This document shows positions 25,807-34,845 of a stretch of 64,000 nucleotides of DNA, in pieces. The notes under the pieces are model-generated. The model was not told the DNA's origin. It did not search any database and worked only from the letters and a program-made list of their open reading frames with translations. Position 1 is the stretch's first letter; every line of letters starts with the position of its first letter. A program made the position numbers and the translations under genes. Source of the stretch: Leptolyngbya sp. FACHB-8 (GTDB lineage Bacteria > Cyanobacteriota > Cyanobacteriia > Elainellales > Elainellaceae); NCBI RefSeq assembly GCF_014695575.1, contig NZ_JACJOO010000068.1, positions 1 through 64,000 on the forward strand. Direction: 5' to 3'.

Positions 25807-25863
25807 CAGGATTTACGCGTTGGTGGGGTGTGCGACGCACACCCCACCAACGCGTAAATCCTG
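25807..25863. repeat. 57-bp palindrome with CAGGATTTAC ends
   Basis: CAGGATTTACGCGTTGGTGG and its perfect complement flank a GGGTGTGCGACGCACACCC tip. The ends resemble the CAGGACTTACGCA family. It fills the gap between two convergent genes and stops 1 bp before the stop codon of the FHA-PrsW gene. Confidence 0.88.
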
Positions 25864-25864
25864 A

Positions 25865-27175
25865 TTAATCCGACGAAGGGGGCTTGAATCGAGTCGCAAA
25901 ATTATTCGCACGATCAGGGGAGAGCGATCGCGCCTGTAAGATAGCGGCTCCCAAGAACGCGTAGGAAAGGCTACCTACCACTGCCAGAGCAATGGGACTG
26001 ACCAAACCACTGACATTCCAGAGAGTATGGAGAAGGGCAGCTGTGAGTAAGCCGGTGCCCAGAATGCGAGGGGTGTGCGATCGCTTTAATACACTCAAGC
26101 CAATGAAATACCCGAAGGTTCCGCTATAGGCCAAGTGGCCAGAAATCGACCCCAGTACTCGGGCAATCAATACTTGCATCCCCGACAATTGCTCTAGCTC
26201 TGAGCCACTTTGAATCATCGAGGGGACATAGTAGCCAAGGCTCTCAAACAGGGTAAAACCAACAGCAGCGGCCGTCCCCAGTAGGATACCGTCAAGGGGT
26301 TCCCAGACACCAATTTGAGCCGCGAGGGAGCGAGGGGACGAGGGCGTAGAGGGGCGCAGAGCCCAACCAATGAGCCAGAATAGGAGAATAGGTAACGCTT
26401 TCAGCAGTTCCTCCATAACTCCTGTACCAATAAACATTTGGAGGAGAAACCAGAGAGGCTGTTGGGCAGCGGTACTGGGATTAGCACTGCCCGGTAGCCA
26501 GACACGGAACACCTGTATAAACCCATTCAGTACAGGGCTACGCAGAATGCCAGCCATTAGCAGAGCCGTCACGACAGGTAACCAGAGCGGCTTATGCTTG
26601 CCACACAACTGGTACACCACGTAGTAAGCAGCCAGAGCTAGATAAAGGGCCAGAACGCCATTAAAGAGACCCACATTTCCTACAGCCATGAAGAGCACAA
26701 CGGCTACTGTCACAGTGATGATGCCGGGAATCAAATAAGCTTTATGCTCCAGATCACCCGCCGTAGAGAAGATGGGGAAGAGTTGGCTAAAGGTGACCGG
26801 GTCGCTAACGGGTCTTTGGACTGGCGTAGGAACTGGAGCATTCGCTTCTGTAAATACAAATTGCGGACCGTGGTGACCTAAACGGATGCGATCACCCACT
26901 CTCAACATCCGGCATCCTTGCAGCCGATGACCATTTAAGTACGTACCATTGGTACTGTTGAGGTCGCAAAGCTGCCAGCCCTCGGAATCGGAACTAAATG
27001 TCAAACGAGCATGGAAGCGAGAAACGCCACCATGCTCGAAGGGTAGAGAAATTTGACAGCTTGGGTCGCGCCCAATTAAAAAATCTCTTTGGGTCGCTAG
27101 GGGATATAGAGTGGCCGTTCCTTCAGCTGGATAGACCTGCTGCAAAACCGCTGAGGTCGGTTCGGAGCCAGCCAT
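25865..27175 (-). CDS. FHA-domain fused to PrsW-type intramembrane metalloprotease
   Basis: The protein has 436 residues. Residues about 20-105 form an FHA domain: FLIGRDPSC (Arg36), GVSRFHARL (Ser52, Arg53, His55) and NSTNGTYLNG (Asn73-Gly77), all the phospho-Thr-binding residues. Residues about 140-412 have 8-9 membrane helices with PrsW motifs: MEELLK (Glu255, Glu256), FTLFESLGYY (Glu311), SISGHLAY (His347) and LLHTLWN (His383). PrsW proteases cut membrane proteins; in Bacillus PrsW cleaves the anti-sigma factor RsiW. The fusion suggests a protease controlled by phospho-Thr recognition in the cytoplasm. It converges with the hypothetical gene at 25103. Confidence 0.92.
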   Translation of the reverse strand: MAGSEPTSAVLQQVYPAEGTATLYPLATQRDFLIGRDPSCQISLPFEHGGVSRFHARLTFSSDSEGWQLCDLNSTNGTYLNGHRLQGCRMLRVGDRIRLGHHGPQFVFTEANAPVPTPVQRPVSDPVTFSQLFPIFSTAGDLEHKAYLIPGIITVTVAVVLFMAVGNVGLFNGVLALYLALAAYYVVYQLCGKHKPLWLPVVTALLMAGILRSPVLNGFIQVFRVWLPGSANPSTAAQQPLWFLLQMFIGTGVMEELLKALPILLFWLIGWALRPSTPSSPRSLAAQIGVWEPLDGILLGTAAAVGFTLFESLGYYVPSMIQSGSELEQLSGMQVLIARVLGSISGHLAYSGTFGYFIGLSVLKRSHTPRILGTGLLTAALLHTLWNVSGLVSPIALAVVGSLSYAFLGAAILQARSLSPDRANNFATRFKPPSSD

Positions 27176-27202
27176 ACCGCCTCCCCAATGTGAAGGGTTG
27201 GT

Positions 27203-27400
27203 TTACTGGTTTGCGCGGGCGTCTTGCACCGCTGCCAAAAAGCTACCAATGGTGACCGGAATGCTAAGGGCCAGAATGACAGAGGTAACGGGGGCTCCGA
27301 GCTGAGGTATCCCAGAAGATAACTCAAATACAGAACCAACGGCGGCGATCGCTGCCACGCAGGAAACCGCTAAAAACAGGCCACTTTTTGGGGTCATCAT
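27203..27400 (-). CDS. Small two-helix membrane protein
   Basis: The 65-residue product starts MMTPKSGLFLAVSCVAAIAA and has a second helix (PVTSVILALSIPVTIGSFLA). It ends DARANQ. It lies upstream of the FHA-PrsW gene on the same strand, 27 bp before it, and probably shares a transcript. I think homologues are common in cyanobacteria, without known function. ATG is preferred, but a shorter start at the second Met is possible. Confidence 0.75.
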   Translation of the reverse strand: MMTPKSGLFLAVSCVAAIAAVGSVFELSSGIPQLGAPVTSVILALSIPVTIGSFLAAVQDARANQ

Positions 27401-27531
27401 AAAGGTTTTGCCTCTCGCTCCTCACCACATTATCAGGCGATGGGTACAGTTCTATGATTTATAGAAATGAGCTAGGTTCATCTCTATGAAGCAAACTGTA
27501 CCATTCAAAAATGCCTAAAAATTTTCAAAAA

Positions 27532-27570
27532 GGCTCATTTTCCGTGGACTTCGCCCACGGAAAATGAGCC
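27532..27570. repeat. 39-bp palindrome
   Basis: GGCTCATTTTCCGTGG and CCACGGAAAATGAGCC pair around ACTTCGC, just before the end of def (minus strand). It can act as a terminator for def. The CTCATTTT/AAAATGAG arms recall the Y hairpin of family G. Confidence 0.85.
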
Positions 27571-27579
27571 CTTAGGGCT

Positions 27580-28188
27580 TTACTCTTCGACGGGTTTAAC
27601 CGCTTGCATTGAGAAGCCGTGCTTGTCCAATTCCTGATTGAGAGCCAGGGCATTGTCTACCCGATCGACGAACATGACACCGTTCAGGTGATCCATTTCG
27701 TGCTGAATTACTCGGGCCAGCAAATCTGTTGCCACAAGTTTCTGGGGCCGCCCGTTCTCATCCTTGTAGGACACTTCAATCTCGTCAGGACGGGTCACAT
27801 CCAGAAATACACCGGGAATGCTGAGACAGCCCTCCTGAATCACACATTGTTCCTGACTCGCACGAACAATGGTGGGGTTAATCATAATCAGGGGAGGCTT
27901 GGCGGGATCATCAAGCTCGATATCTACCACCAACAGTTGCTTGTTAACACCGACCTGAGGCGCAGCTAAACCAATGCCATCGTTGCTGTACATGGTTTGC
28001 AGCATATCCCGCGCCAACTGACGAATTTCGTTGTCAATTTTTGTGATGCGCTTGGCGGGCTGACGCAACACGCGATCGCCCAAATAGTGCAGTTCTAAAG
28101 GCGGTTTTGCCAGCTTTTTCTTCTCGACTAGAATTTGAGCAGTCATGAGCAGTTGCGCCAGGTTGTCATCTTTCTCTACACTTTCCAT
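27580..28188 (-). CDS. def: Peptide deformylase
   Basis: The 202-residue protein has all three deformylase motifs: GIGLAAPQVG, EGCLSIPG and QHEMDHLNG, with Cys and both His as metal ligands. It removes the formyl group from the N-terminal Met of new proteins. The N-terminal 25 residues (MESVEKDDNLAQLLMTAQIL) are longer than in many homologues. No clear ribosome-binding site supports this start, so an internal ATG at 28146 is possible. No fmt lies next to it. Confidence 0.95.
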   Translation of the reverse strand: MESVEKDDNLAQLLMTAQILVEKKKLAKPPLELHYLGDRVLRQPAKRITKIDNEIRQLARDMLQTMYSNDGIGLAAPQVGVNKQLLVVDIELDDPAKPPLIMINPTIVRASQEQCVIQEGCLSIPGVFLDVTRPDEIEVSYKDENGRPQKLVATDLLARVIQHEMDHLNGVMFVDRVDNALALNQELDKHGFSMQAVKPVEE

Positions 28189-28289
28189 CTTAATAAATTT
28201 ACCGCCCGAATAGGAGGATCATCTCCCCTCTATGATCAAGTCGGACATCTGTTCGGGCCACGCTTCTCAAATCCGGTAGTGTTCTAGAC

Positions 28290-28350
28290 GTGTGGATGGG
28301 GTGTGGTGAAAGGGGCACGAAGTGCCCCTTTCACCACACCCCATCCACAC
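28290..28350. repeat. 61-bp perfect palindrome, 29-bp stem
   Basis: GTGTGGATGGGGTGTGGTGA and on, with a GGGGCACGAAGTGCCCC tip. It lies in the divergent gap between def and ftsX, so it is not a terminator for either. It belongs to the shared-tip group. Confidence 0.92.
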
Positions 28351-28570
28351 ATTTGAAACATGCCGAATTCGGTTGTGAACCCCATATGAAAATTTCTGCT
28401 AGTCCGGATGGGTAGACGGACGGACGAAAATCAGTAGACTGTAGAACAATTAATGTCAACGTCAGACATTCAACGGATTAGGACGGTTCTGCTCAGGCTC
28501 GCCTGCACCGACTTTCCATTTGAAATCACCCACTTGCTTAAGAAAATCGTCGTCGCTCTCCCCGCCCGCC

Positions 28571-29473
28571 ATGCTGAAACTGCTGAACAAATCTGACTAC
28601 TTACTACGCGAAACCTTCTTGGGCCTCAAGCGAGGCGGGTGGATGAACTGGGCCGCCGTCAGTACGGTAACTGTACTGCTCTTTCTGTTTGGCATCAGCC
28701 TACAAGCTTCCTGGCAGTTAGAAGCACTACTCAACCAATTCGGAAGCCAACTCGAAATTTCGGTTTTTCTAGACACGGGAGTACAGGCTGACACCATCGA
28801 ATCTGTCGTTCGGCAATATCCCTCGGTCACTGACATTCGTATCACGCCTAAAGAGCAAGCCTGGGAATCGTTGGTGCAGGAGATGGGCATCTCCGATATT
28901 CAGGGGGCGACGGCGCAACTGAATGGAAACCCACTGGTCGATCAGATTACAGTCAAGGCACAGGAGCCCGAACAGGTATCCGGGTTAGCCATGCAGATTG
29001 GCCAAATTTCAGGGGTCGATGAGGTGCTGTATGTGGCAGAAGCGGTACAGCGCATTTCACAGTTAAACCGAGGGTTGAATTGGGTCAGCCTGGGGTTAAT
29101 CTCCATGCTGTCGTTAACGGCGATCGCCGTCATCTCCACGACCATTCGCCTCATCGTTATGGCCCGTCGTCGCGAAATCGAAGTTATGCAGCTGGTGGGA
29201 GCTACCGCCACCTGGATTTATTTCCCCTTTATCCTTCAAGGCATCACCTTTGGCATTGTAGGAGCGCTCATGGCTTGGGGGCTGATCACCGGTGTGCAAG
29301 AGTTTCTGCAAGGCTTGCTAGCTCAACAGGCTGATTTCATCCAATTTCTGGCGAACGGCCTGAAGCTGAGCCCTGATAAGGCCGTGCTGCTTCCCATTTC
29401 TTTACTGAGCCTGGGCAGTTCTGTCGGCTTGATGGGAAGCTTGTTCGCCGTACGGAAGTTTGCGCTGCGTTAG
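28571..29473 (+). CDS. ftsX: FtsX-family permease-like cell-division protein
   Basis: The product is 300 residues from MLKLLNKSDYLLRETFLGLK. It has an N-terminal membrane helix (about 20-45), an extracytoplasmic domain (about 46-165) and three more helices ending VGLMGSLFAVRKFALR. The FtsX signature region IRLIVMARRREIEVMQLVGA is present. FtsX normally works with the ATPase FtsE to activate peptidoglycan hydrolases at the septum. ftsE is not next to it in this window. The frame is open from 28520 but the family start fits 28571. Confidence 0.9.
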   Translation: MLKLLNKSDYLLRETFLGLKRGGWMNWAAVSTVTVLLFLFGISLQASWQLEALLNQFGSQLEISVFLDTGVQADTIESVVRQYPSVTDIRITPKEQAWESLVQEMGISDIQGATAQLNGNPLVDQITVKAQEPEQVSGLAMQIGQISGVDEVLYVAEAVQRISQLNRGLNWVSLGLISMLSLTAIAVISTTIRLIVMARRREIEVMQLVGATATWIYFPFILQGITFGIVGALMAWGLITGVQEFLQGLLAQQADFIQFLANGLKLSPDKAVLLPISLLSLGSSVGLMGSLFAVRKFALR

Positions 29474-29505
29474 TCGTTGAATGAGGCCTATCATGGCCCC
29501 CAAAT

Positions 29506-30093
29506 TCAACAAAACTTTTTCGGCTGCTTCAATGCCGTTTTCAACAACTGTCCGTACTCTTTGTTGTTCACAATGTAGGCCCCAAAGCGTTCCAAATGAG
29601 GGTTCATCATTTGAGCATCGAAGAGAACGAACTGGCGCGATCGCAACCATTCCACCAGCTTCACTAACGCCACCTTTGAGCCTTCAGGTATGCGATAGAA
29701 CATCGACTCCCCAATAAACGCGCCACCAATGACGAGACCAAGGACGCCGCCTGCCAGTTCATCTCCCTGCCAGGTTTCGAAACTGTGGGCAATACCGGCT
29801 CGGTGCAAATCCCAGTAAATTTCCTTCAGTTCATCTGAAATCCAGGTGGACTCGCGATCGGCACAACCTTCCACCACAGCGGAGAAGTCACGATCGATGG
29901 CAACCTGAAACCGTTCCTGGTTAAGGGCACGGCGGAGCGATCGCGGATAGCGAAAGCGTTCATCCAAGGGAATCAGCGTGCGTTCTCGGCTACTGTACCA
30001 GCCCAGGTTACGGCCTGTTTCGTCTGCCATGAGGAAGTAGCCACGGGCATAGTTCTGCACGATGATGGCGATATCGTAACGACTCGAAATCAT
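29506..30093 (-). CDS. aat: Leucyl/phenylalanyl-tRNA-protein transferase
   Basis: The product is 195 residues from [20 protein letters not shown]. It matches Aat: [76 protein letters not shown] and ESMFYR. Aat adds Leu or Phe to N-terminal Arg/Lys, making Leu N-degrons read by ClpS-ClpAP. The frame is open to 30180, but the extra 29 residues do not fit the family. It converges with ftsX, 32 bp away. Confidence 0.93.
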   Translation of the reverse strand: MISSRYDIAIIVQNYARGYFLMADETGRNLGWYSSRERTLIPLDERFRYPRSLRRALNQERFQVAIDRDFSAVVEGCADRESTWISDELKEIYWDLHRAGIAHSFETWQGDELAGGVLGLVIGGAFIGESMFYRIPEGSKVALVKLVEWLRSRQFVLFDAQMMNPHLERFGAYIVNNKEYGQLLKTALKQPKKFC

Positions 30094-30282
30094 TGCAATC
30101 CACAACGAGAGGCTAGGGAGTGATTTAAGGCTGGCTGTAGGAATGGTTGCTTTTGTGCGCGGTTTGCGTAGACAAAACAACTTCGAAGACAGAGGCTAGC
30201 TTCTCCAGGGTGGCATAGACTCCGGGATTTCGTACAATGCTGATCACTCGTACGTACTGGCCTCATCGTTAAGGTGCTCCTT

Positions 30283-30612
30283 ATGGTAGAACCCATTCAA
30301 CCGATTACCTTACCCCCCGCCACCAATGCCCCTCAAGAGGGGATTTGGCTTCAGCAATCCCTGCATCGCTGGCTCGATGATGAGTTTATCCCAGAGGCCG
30401 TCAACGCCTCCATTGCCGAACGGGCTGCCCAGGTCTACGTCAGACAACGGTTGGAAGGGGAAAACGATCTAGGTTCCCTTGTGATTGCACTGGTCACAGA
30501 GATGCAGGGATTTGATTTCTCCCGTAGCTTCTTTAGTGAATTTGCGGTAGCGAACGCTGTCAGTGAACTGTTATTAGACAGTTTAGGTATCGATCGATGC
30601 TGCGGGCAGTAA
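30283..30612 (+). CDS. Conserved hypothetical protein
   Basis: The 109-residue protein starts MVEPIQPITLPPATN at 30283 with AAGGTGCTCC upstream. It is soluble and probably helical after residue 25 (LQQSLHRWLDDEFIPEAVNA, IAERAAQVYVRQRLEGENDL). It ends SLGIDRCCGQ. I recognise it only as a cyanobacterial-type hypothetical. It is divergent from aat. Confidence 0.65.
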   Translation: MVEPIQPITLPPATNAPQEGIWLQQSLHRWLDDEFIPEAVNASIAERAAQVYVRQRLEGENDLGSLVIALVTEMQGFDFSRSFFSEFAVANAVSELLLDSLGIDRCCGQ

Positions 30613-30955
30613 CTGCTGTTACTGCGTTTTTCAGGTTGTGAAGTAACAAGAGATGGATGTGGGATAAAGCTGCACATCTACTTATGCCCTATAAATCGAA
30701 ACGGGTTATAGGGTTTTTCCAAAACCTTACTTTGGGTATATAAAAGTTGCGCATAGTAACCTCAAAAAACTTAAGATCGGAGTAACAATCTATTGACGAA
30801 GACAACATTCTGTGGAGGCTGTTACTCCACTTTTACAGGTTTCTAAAAACCGGATAAAAATAACGAAAAGGATAGTTGTGAATGAATTGTCCTTTGATAG
30901 AATCGGCATAAATCGCGTCAAATGTAATCTTCACAACATTCCCGAGCATTAATTT
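30613..30955. promoter_or_regulatory. Leader region upstream of the two-component genes
   Basis: 343 bp without a gene. The right half is AT-rich, with TTGACG and other possible promoter boxes that I cannot confirm. It presumably drives the response-regulator operon. Confidence 0.35.
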
Positions 30956-31708
30956 ATGTTGACCCTTGAGGCGGCTAATCCCTTTCAACCAGCTCTGACC
31001 CTGGGACGTGTTCTTGTGGTTGAAGATGAGGATGTGATACGCGATACCATCGCCCTTGCCCTTCAGGAAGAAGGGTACGAAGTGTTCGTGGCCGAAGATG
31101 GGCGGAGCGCCATGGACATTGTGTGCCATCCCGGTGAGGATTCAGGTAAAACGTCGATTGATCTGGTCATCCTCGATCTGATGCTGCCCTACGTCAATGG
31201 GTTAGATCTGTGCCGCCTCATCCGTAATCAGGGAAACCGAGTCCCTATTCTGATGCTCAGTGCTAAGGGCAGCGAGACTGACCGAGTGGTTGGTCTGGAA
31301 GTGGGTGCAGATGATTATTTGACCAAGCCCTTCGGCATGAAAGAGTTAGTCGCTCGGTGTCGGGCGTTGTTGCGCCGACATCGTTATGTCGAGCCGACTG
31401 CCTCAGAGGAGCGGGCTTTGCGTTTTCAGGACATTATCCTCTATCCTCAAGAGTGTCGGGTGCTCGTACGGGGCGAAGAGATTAACCTTTCCCCGAAAGA
31501 GTTCCGCATCCTGGAGTTGTTCATGACTCACCAACGGCGCGTATGGTCTCGGGAGCAACTCATCGAGCGCATCTGGGGCCCCGACTTTATGGGGGATAGC
31601 AAAACCGTTGATGTGCATATCCGCTGGTTACGGGAGAAACTAGAACAAGACCCCAGCCGGCCTGAATATTTGACGACAGTACGCGGGTTCGGCTATCGCT
31701 TTGGCTGA
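30956..31708 (+). CDS. sphR: OmpR-family response regulator, SphR-like
   Basis: The 250-residue protein has a receiver domain (about 17-135): the acidic pair in VVEDED, phospho-acceptor Asp74 in LVILDLMLP, Ser102 and Lys124 in YLTKPF. A winged helix follows (about 150-250): LSPKEFRILELFMTHQRRVW, TVDVHIRWLREKLEQD and TVRGFGYRFG. The next gene, 9 bp later, is a PAS histidine kinase, so this is a two-component operon. The domain details and pair layout resemble cyanobacterial SphR-SphS (phosphate limitation), but the ligand is not shown by the sequence, so the symbol is tentative. No Pho box was sought beyond reading. Confidence 0.85.
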   Translation: MLTLEAANPFQPALTLGRVLVVEDEDVIRDTIALALQEEGYEVFVAEDGRSAMDIVCHPGEDSGKTSIDLVILDLMLPYVNGLDLCRLIRNQGNRVPILMLSAKGSETDRVVGLEVGADDYLTKPFGMKELVARCRALLRRHRYVEPTASEERALRFQDIILYPQECRVLVRGEEINLSPKEFRILELFMTHQRRVWSREQLIERIWGPDFMGDSKTVDVHIRWLREKLEQDPSRPEYLTTVRGFGYRFG

Positions 31709-31717
31709 GGCTCAAAT

Positions 31718-33061
31718 GTGTTGATCGGGATAATCGACTTTTTGCTAGGCCTATCCGTTGGCATTGCTCTGTTTTTATGGCAGCGATCGCGGCTCCTCCG
31801 ACGGCTCCAAGGCTTGTTACGAGAAGTTCGACTTTCCCCCAATACCGATAACATCTATGGCACGGCTACCCAAATGGCTCTGGCCATTACACGGCAGCAG
31901 CGCATTCAAGCCAGTTTAAGTGAGCAAGTCGAACAGTACCGAACGATTCTGAATGGAGCCCCCATTGGGTATCTCCAACTGGATGACGAGAATCGTCTGG
32001 TTTGGTGTAACAATCAGGCGCGCTTGCTCTTGGGTATCCAACAATCCCCTGAAAATGCCCCTCGGTTATTGCTAGAGGTCGTGCGCTCCTATGAATTGGA
32101 TGAATTGGTAGAGCAAACCCGCGAAACTCGACAGCCCTGCCAGCAAGATTGGACTTTCTATCCCGTTAGTCCCGATCCAAACCAACTCTCGCGTCAATTT
32201 GGGCAAACCTTGCGGGGTATTGGCTATCCCCTCAGCGATAATCAGGTGGGGATTTTTCTGGAGAGTCGTGCTGAGGCAGAGTTATTGAAACAGCAGCGCG
32301 ATCGCTGGGCCTCCGATGTTGCCCACGAGCTAAAAACTCCGCTGACCTCGATTCGACTGGTGGCTGAGACCTTACAGAGCCGCGTTGAGCCGTCCTTGCA
32401 AGGATGGGTGACTCGGCTACTCAACGAAACCATTCGGCTCTCCAACCTGGTACAGGATTTATTGGATCTCGCCCAGCTGGAGCGTAGCCTACCAGAATCC
32501 CTTGCAGCCGACACCGTTCAATTACCCGAACTCATTCAGTCGGCCTGGTTAAACCTGGAGCCATTGAGCCGCAAAAAACAGGTGCAACTTGACTACAAAG
32601 GCCCTACCCACTTTACGGTTCATCTAGATCAGGCCCGGATGTACCGAGTGCTCATTAACCTATTAGATAACAGTATTAAGTTCAGCCCTCCTCTAAGCAC
32701 TGTACAGGTCACCCTGCAACAGGAAGCCTCTACTGAAGAAGCACCGGATGGCTGGATAGTGCTACAGGTTATTGATGCAGGTCCCGGCTTTCCGGAAGAA
32801 GATTTGCCGTTTGTGTTTGAACGGTTTTATAAAGCTGACCCGTCGCGTTCGCGCAAATCTCTCCACTCCTCGCCCTACGCAAACAGCAGCAGCCCCTCTA
32901 CTAATGACCCTGAGATTCAGGAATTGCAACGGCGAAATAGCACAGGCTTGGGATTAGCGATTGTGCGGCAGATTGTTGAAGCCCATCGGGGCCAAGTCTC
33001 CGCCCAAAACCATCCCCAAACTGGTGGAGCCTGGTTAACGGTCCGACTACCACAGGTTTAG
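31718..33061 (+). CDS. sphS: PAS-containing sensor histidine kinase, SphS/PhoR-like
   Basis: The 447-residue protein begins with one membrane helix (about 5-22: IIDFLLGLSVGIALFLW), then a helical linker, a PAS domain (about 72-185, IGYLQLDDENRLVWCNNQA) and the HisKA domain with phospho-acceptor His203 in SDVAHELKTPLT. The ATPase domain has LLDNSIKFS, DAGPGFPEEDLPFVFERFYK and STGLGLAIVRQIVEAH. The start is GTG at 31718; the nearby ATG at 31716 is out of frame and stops after two codons. A Ser-rich insertion (about 375-395) sits in the ATP lid. It lacks a periplasmic sensor, as SphS does. The phosphate role is inferred. Confidence 0.87.
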   Translation: MLIGIIDFLLGLSVGIALFLWQRSRLLRRLQGLLREVRLSPNTDNIYGTATQMALAITRQQRIQASLSEQVEQYRTILNGAPIGYLQLDDENRLVWCNNQARLLLGIQQSPENAPRLLLEVVRSYELDELVEQTRETRQPCQQDWTFYPVSPDPNQLSRQFGQTLRGIGYPLSDNQVGIFLESRAEAELLKQQRDRWASDVAHELKTPLTSIRLVAETLQSRVEPSLQGWVTRLLNETIRLSNLVQDLLDLAQLERSLPESLAADTVQLPELIQSAWLNLEPLSRKKQVQLDYKGPTHFTVHLDQARMYRVLINLLDNSIKFSPPLSTVQVTLQQEASTEEAPDGWIVLQVIDAGPGFPEEDLPFVFERFYKADPSRSRKSLHSSPYANSSSPSTNDPEIQELQRRNSTGLGLAIVRQIVEAHRGQVSAQNHPQTGGAWLTVRLPQV

Positions 33062-33139
33062 CCTTAGACACGTGAATTTTACAAACACCTGCGTCCACCT
33101 TCTAATTTAGAATCACAAATCAAACAATCTGTCATTTTT

Positions 33140-33177
33140 TTTGTAGGAGTGGGGGCAAAGCCATCACTCCTACAAAG
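33140..33177. repeat. 38-bp palindrome
   Basis: TTTGTAGGAGTG and CACTCCTACAAA pair around a 14-base loop, 79 bp after the kinase gene. The arms resemble the inner part of the hairpin at 48526-48594. Confidence 0.8.
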
Positions 33178-33233
33178 GTTAAATGCAGGATCCTTAGCAA
33201 TCACTACGCACAACGCGATAAGGAGAAAAGCTC

Positions 33234-33974
33234 TTGGTTACGATTCGGTGCCGTAATACGCAGTTTTCAAATATTGCTGCGGTTGTCTTTGATAAGGACG
33301 GTACTCTGGCAGATGTTGAGAGGTATTTGCGATCGCTCACCCTGCGACGCTGTCAATTGCTCAATGAGGAGCTTCCGGGTCTAAAAGATCCCCTCCTGCG
33401 AGCCTTTGGGGTTGAGGGCGATCGCCTGAACCCGGCCGGCTTGATGGCAGTTGGCTCTCGTCGTGAGAATGAAATTGCTGCTGCGGCCTATGTCACAGCT
33501 ACAGGTTGTCCCTGGCTAGACTCCTTACGTCTGGTACAGCGCTGCTTTCGTCAGTCTGATCAGGACTTAGCCCACCGCGCCTCCCAAACCCCTCCGTTGC
33601 TGGGTATTCCAGCGCTGATTCAGCAACTCGCAGACGCCGGGCTCAAGCTAGCTGTGTTGTCCTCTGATACGCCCCCCAATATTCGCGACTTTCTAGAAAC
33701 CTATCAGCTTCATGCCTACTTTCAGGTACTGGGAGGCGCGGAACCAGGCAAACCTGAAAAGCCTGACCCTACCCTGCTCGACACGATCTGTGAACAGCTC
33801 GCGGTTACTCCAGTCCAAACGATCATGATTGGTGATGCTCAGGGTGATTTAGCGATGGCGGCAGCATTAGGAGCCGGAGCTATTGGGGTACGATGGGGTT
33901 GGCCAGGCTTCCCACCCCCTTTAGAAGGAACTGTGGTCGTGGATCGGCCTGAGGAAATTGAAGTTGTGGGATAG
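33234..33974 (+). CDS. HAD-superfamily hydrolase
   Basis: The 246-residue protein has HAD motif I at residues 19-25 (FDKDGTL), motif II LAVLSSDT, a lysine in GKPEKPDP and motif IV IGDAQGDLAMA. The cap-type and fold suggest a phosphatase like Gph (phosphoglycolate phosphatase); the substrate is not known. The start must be TTG at 33234. A stop codon lies 12 bp upstream in frame, AAGGAG is 8 bp before TTG, and the next Met would lose motif I. Confidence 0.87.
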   Translation: MVTIRCRNTQFSNIAAVVFDKDGTLADVERYLRSLTLRRCQLLNEELPGLKDPLLRAFGVEGDRLNPAGLMAVGSRRENEIAAAAYVTATGCPWLDSLRLVQRCFRQSDQDLAHRASQTPPLLGIPALIQQLADAGLKLAVLSSDTPPNIRDFLETYQLHAYFQVLGGAEPGKPEKPDPTLLDTICEQLAVTPVQTIMIGDAQGDLAMAAALGAGAIGVRWGWPGFPPPLEGTVVVDRPEEIEVVG

Positions 33975-34845
33975 GGCGATCGCATCAACCCGGTTGAGTC
34001 TCCAGTTAGCACCGTTTAGCCAGCGAATAAGGCGGGAGTAAAGCGTTGTTGTTCCATATACAATTCGCTTTACAATTCCTTCACCTGGAATCATTTTTTT
34101 GCGGGTTTTGCGCTCAAGTGAGTTCTATAAGCTGCAAAACACTCTCAGGAGAAGCATTTCAAAATTTGACAGATAACGTTAGGTGAGGATTTAACCGGGA
34201 AAACTCAGGACACAGTACCGGGAGGATTTGCACGAACCTTGAAAATTCCACAACCGTTTAGCTAGGTGTCAGCAGTAAAAACGACTACACATAACACCTC
34301 TGCTACGGCCAGGGCCATTCTTCGATAACGGCTGTCACGTATCATGGTTCTTTAGACAAGGGGATTCTGTTGCGCTCAGCGCCCTCTAAATAACGATTCA
34401 TATTTCGCTGTATTGAACTAGTAGGCTGCGGCCTAAGTTCGCAACCTATGTTTTGTGTAGGGTGCTTCGCACCCCACACAAAACATAGGTGATGGATTTC
34501 CAGCCTCAGCGTACTAGTAGTTCTTCATGCCGCTTTGCGCACGAAAAAACACCCCTTCTAACGAGCTTTAAAACACGTCCTTGTTAGAAAAGGTTTTTGG
34601 AGTTTGGCAGAAAGCAGACGCCAAGCAGGGGATGACTCATCAAGTGGCATAGCGCGACAGTGCAAGTGCAAACAAGCATGTATCAAAAAATACAATAATT
34701 ATTTTTAGATAGAAATTTATAAACTATTTTAATGAGGCTTCATGGTGTCTTCATACCTAGCCAATCCGATCCCGATCTATGCTAAATTCCCTGAATTAGT
34801 TAAAGACGTGCAACGCAAACCCATCGTTGAGCAGAGGTCAGTCCC
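33975..34845. other. Long non-coding gap upstream of metK
   Basis: 871 bp without a convincing gene. It holds the palindrome at 34445-34489 with outer inverted arms. I looked for a SAM riboswitch before metK and recognised none of the known classes. The stretch 34000-34400 is not repetitive and could hold an RNA gene or a long leader, but I cannot support either. Confidence 0.4.
34417..34520. repeat. Palindrome with outer inverted arms
   Basis: The inner hairpin (34445-34489) is CCTATGTTTTGTGTAGGGTG-CTTCG-CACCCCACACAAAACATAGG, almost perfect. Outside it, AACTAGTAGGCTG (left) and CAGCCTCAGCGTACTAGTAG (right) are loosely inverted. The tip is the complement of the GCGAAGC tip seen elsewhere. 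Confidence 0.8.

Noticed and set aside
34500-34845. SAM riboswitch before metK
   Set aside because: No known SAM-class core could be traced, and the short in-frame distance from the TGA to TTG leaves no obvious aptamer-RBS switch.
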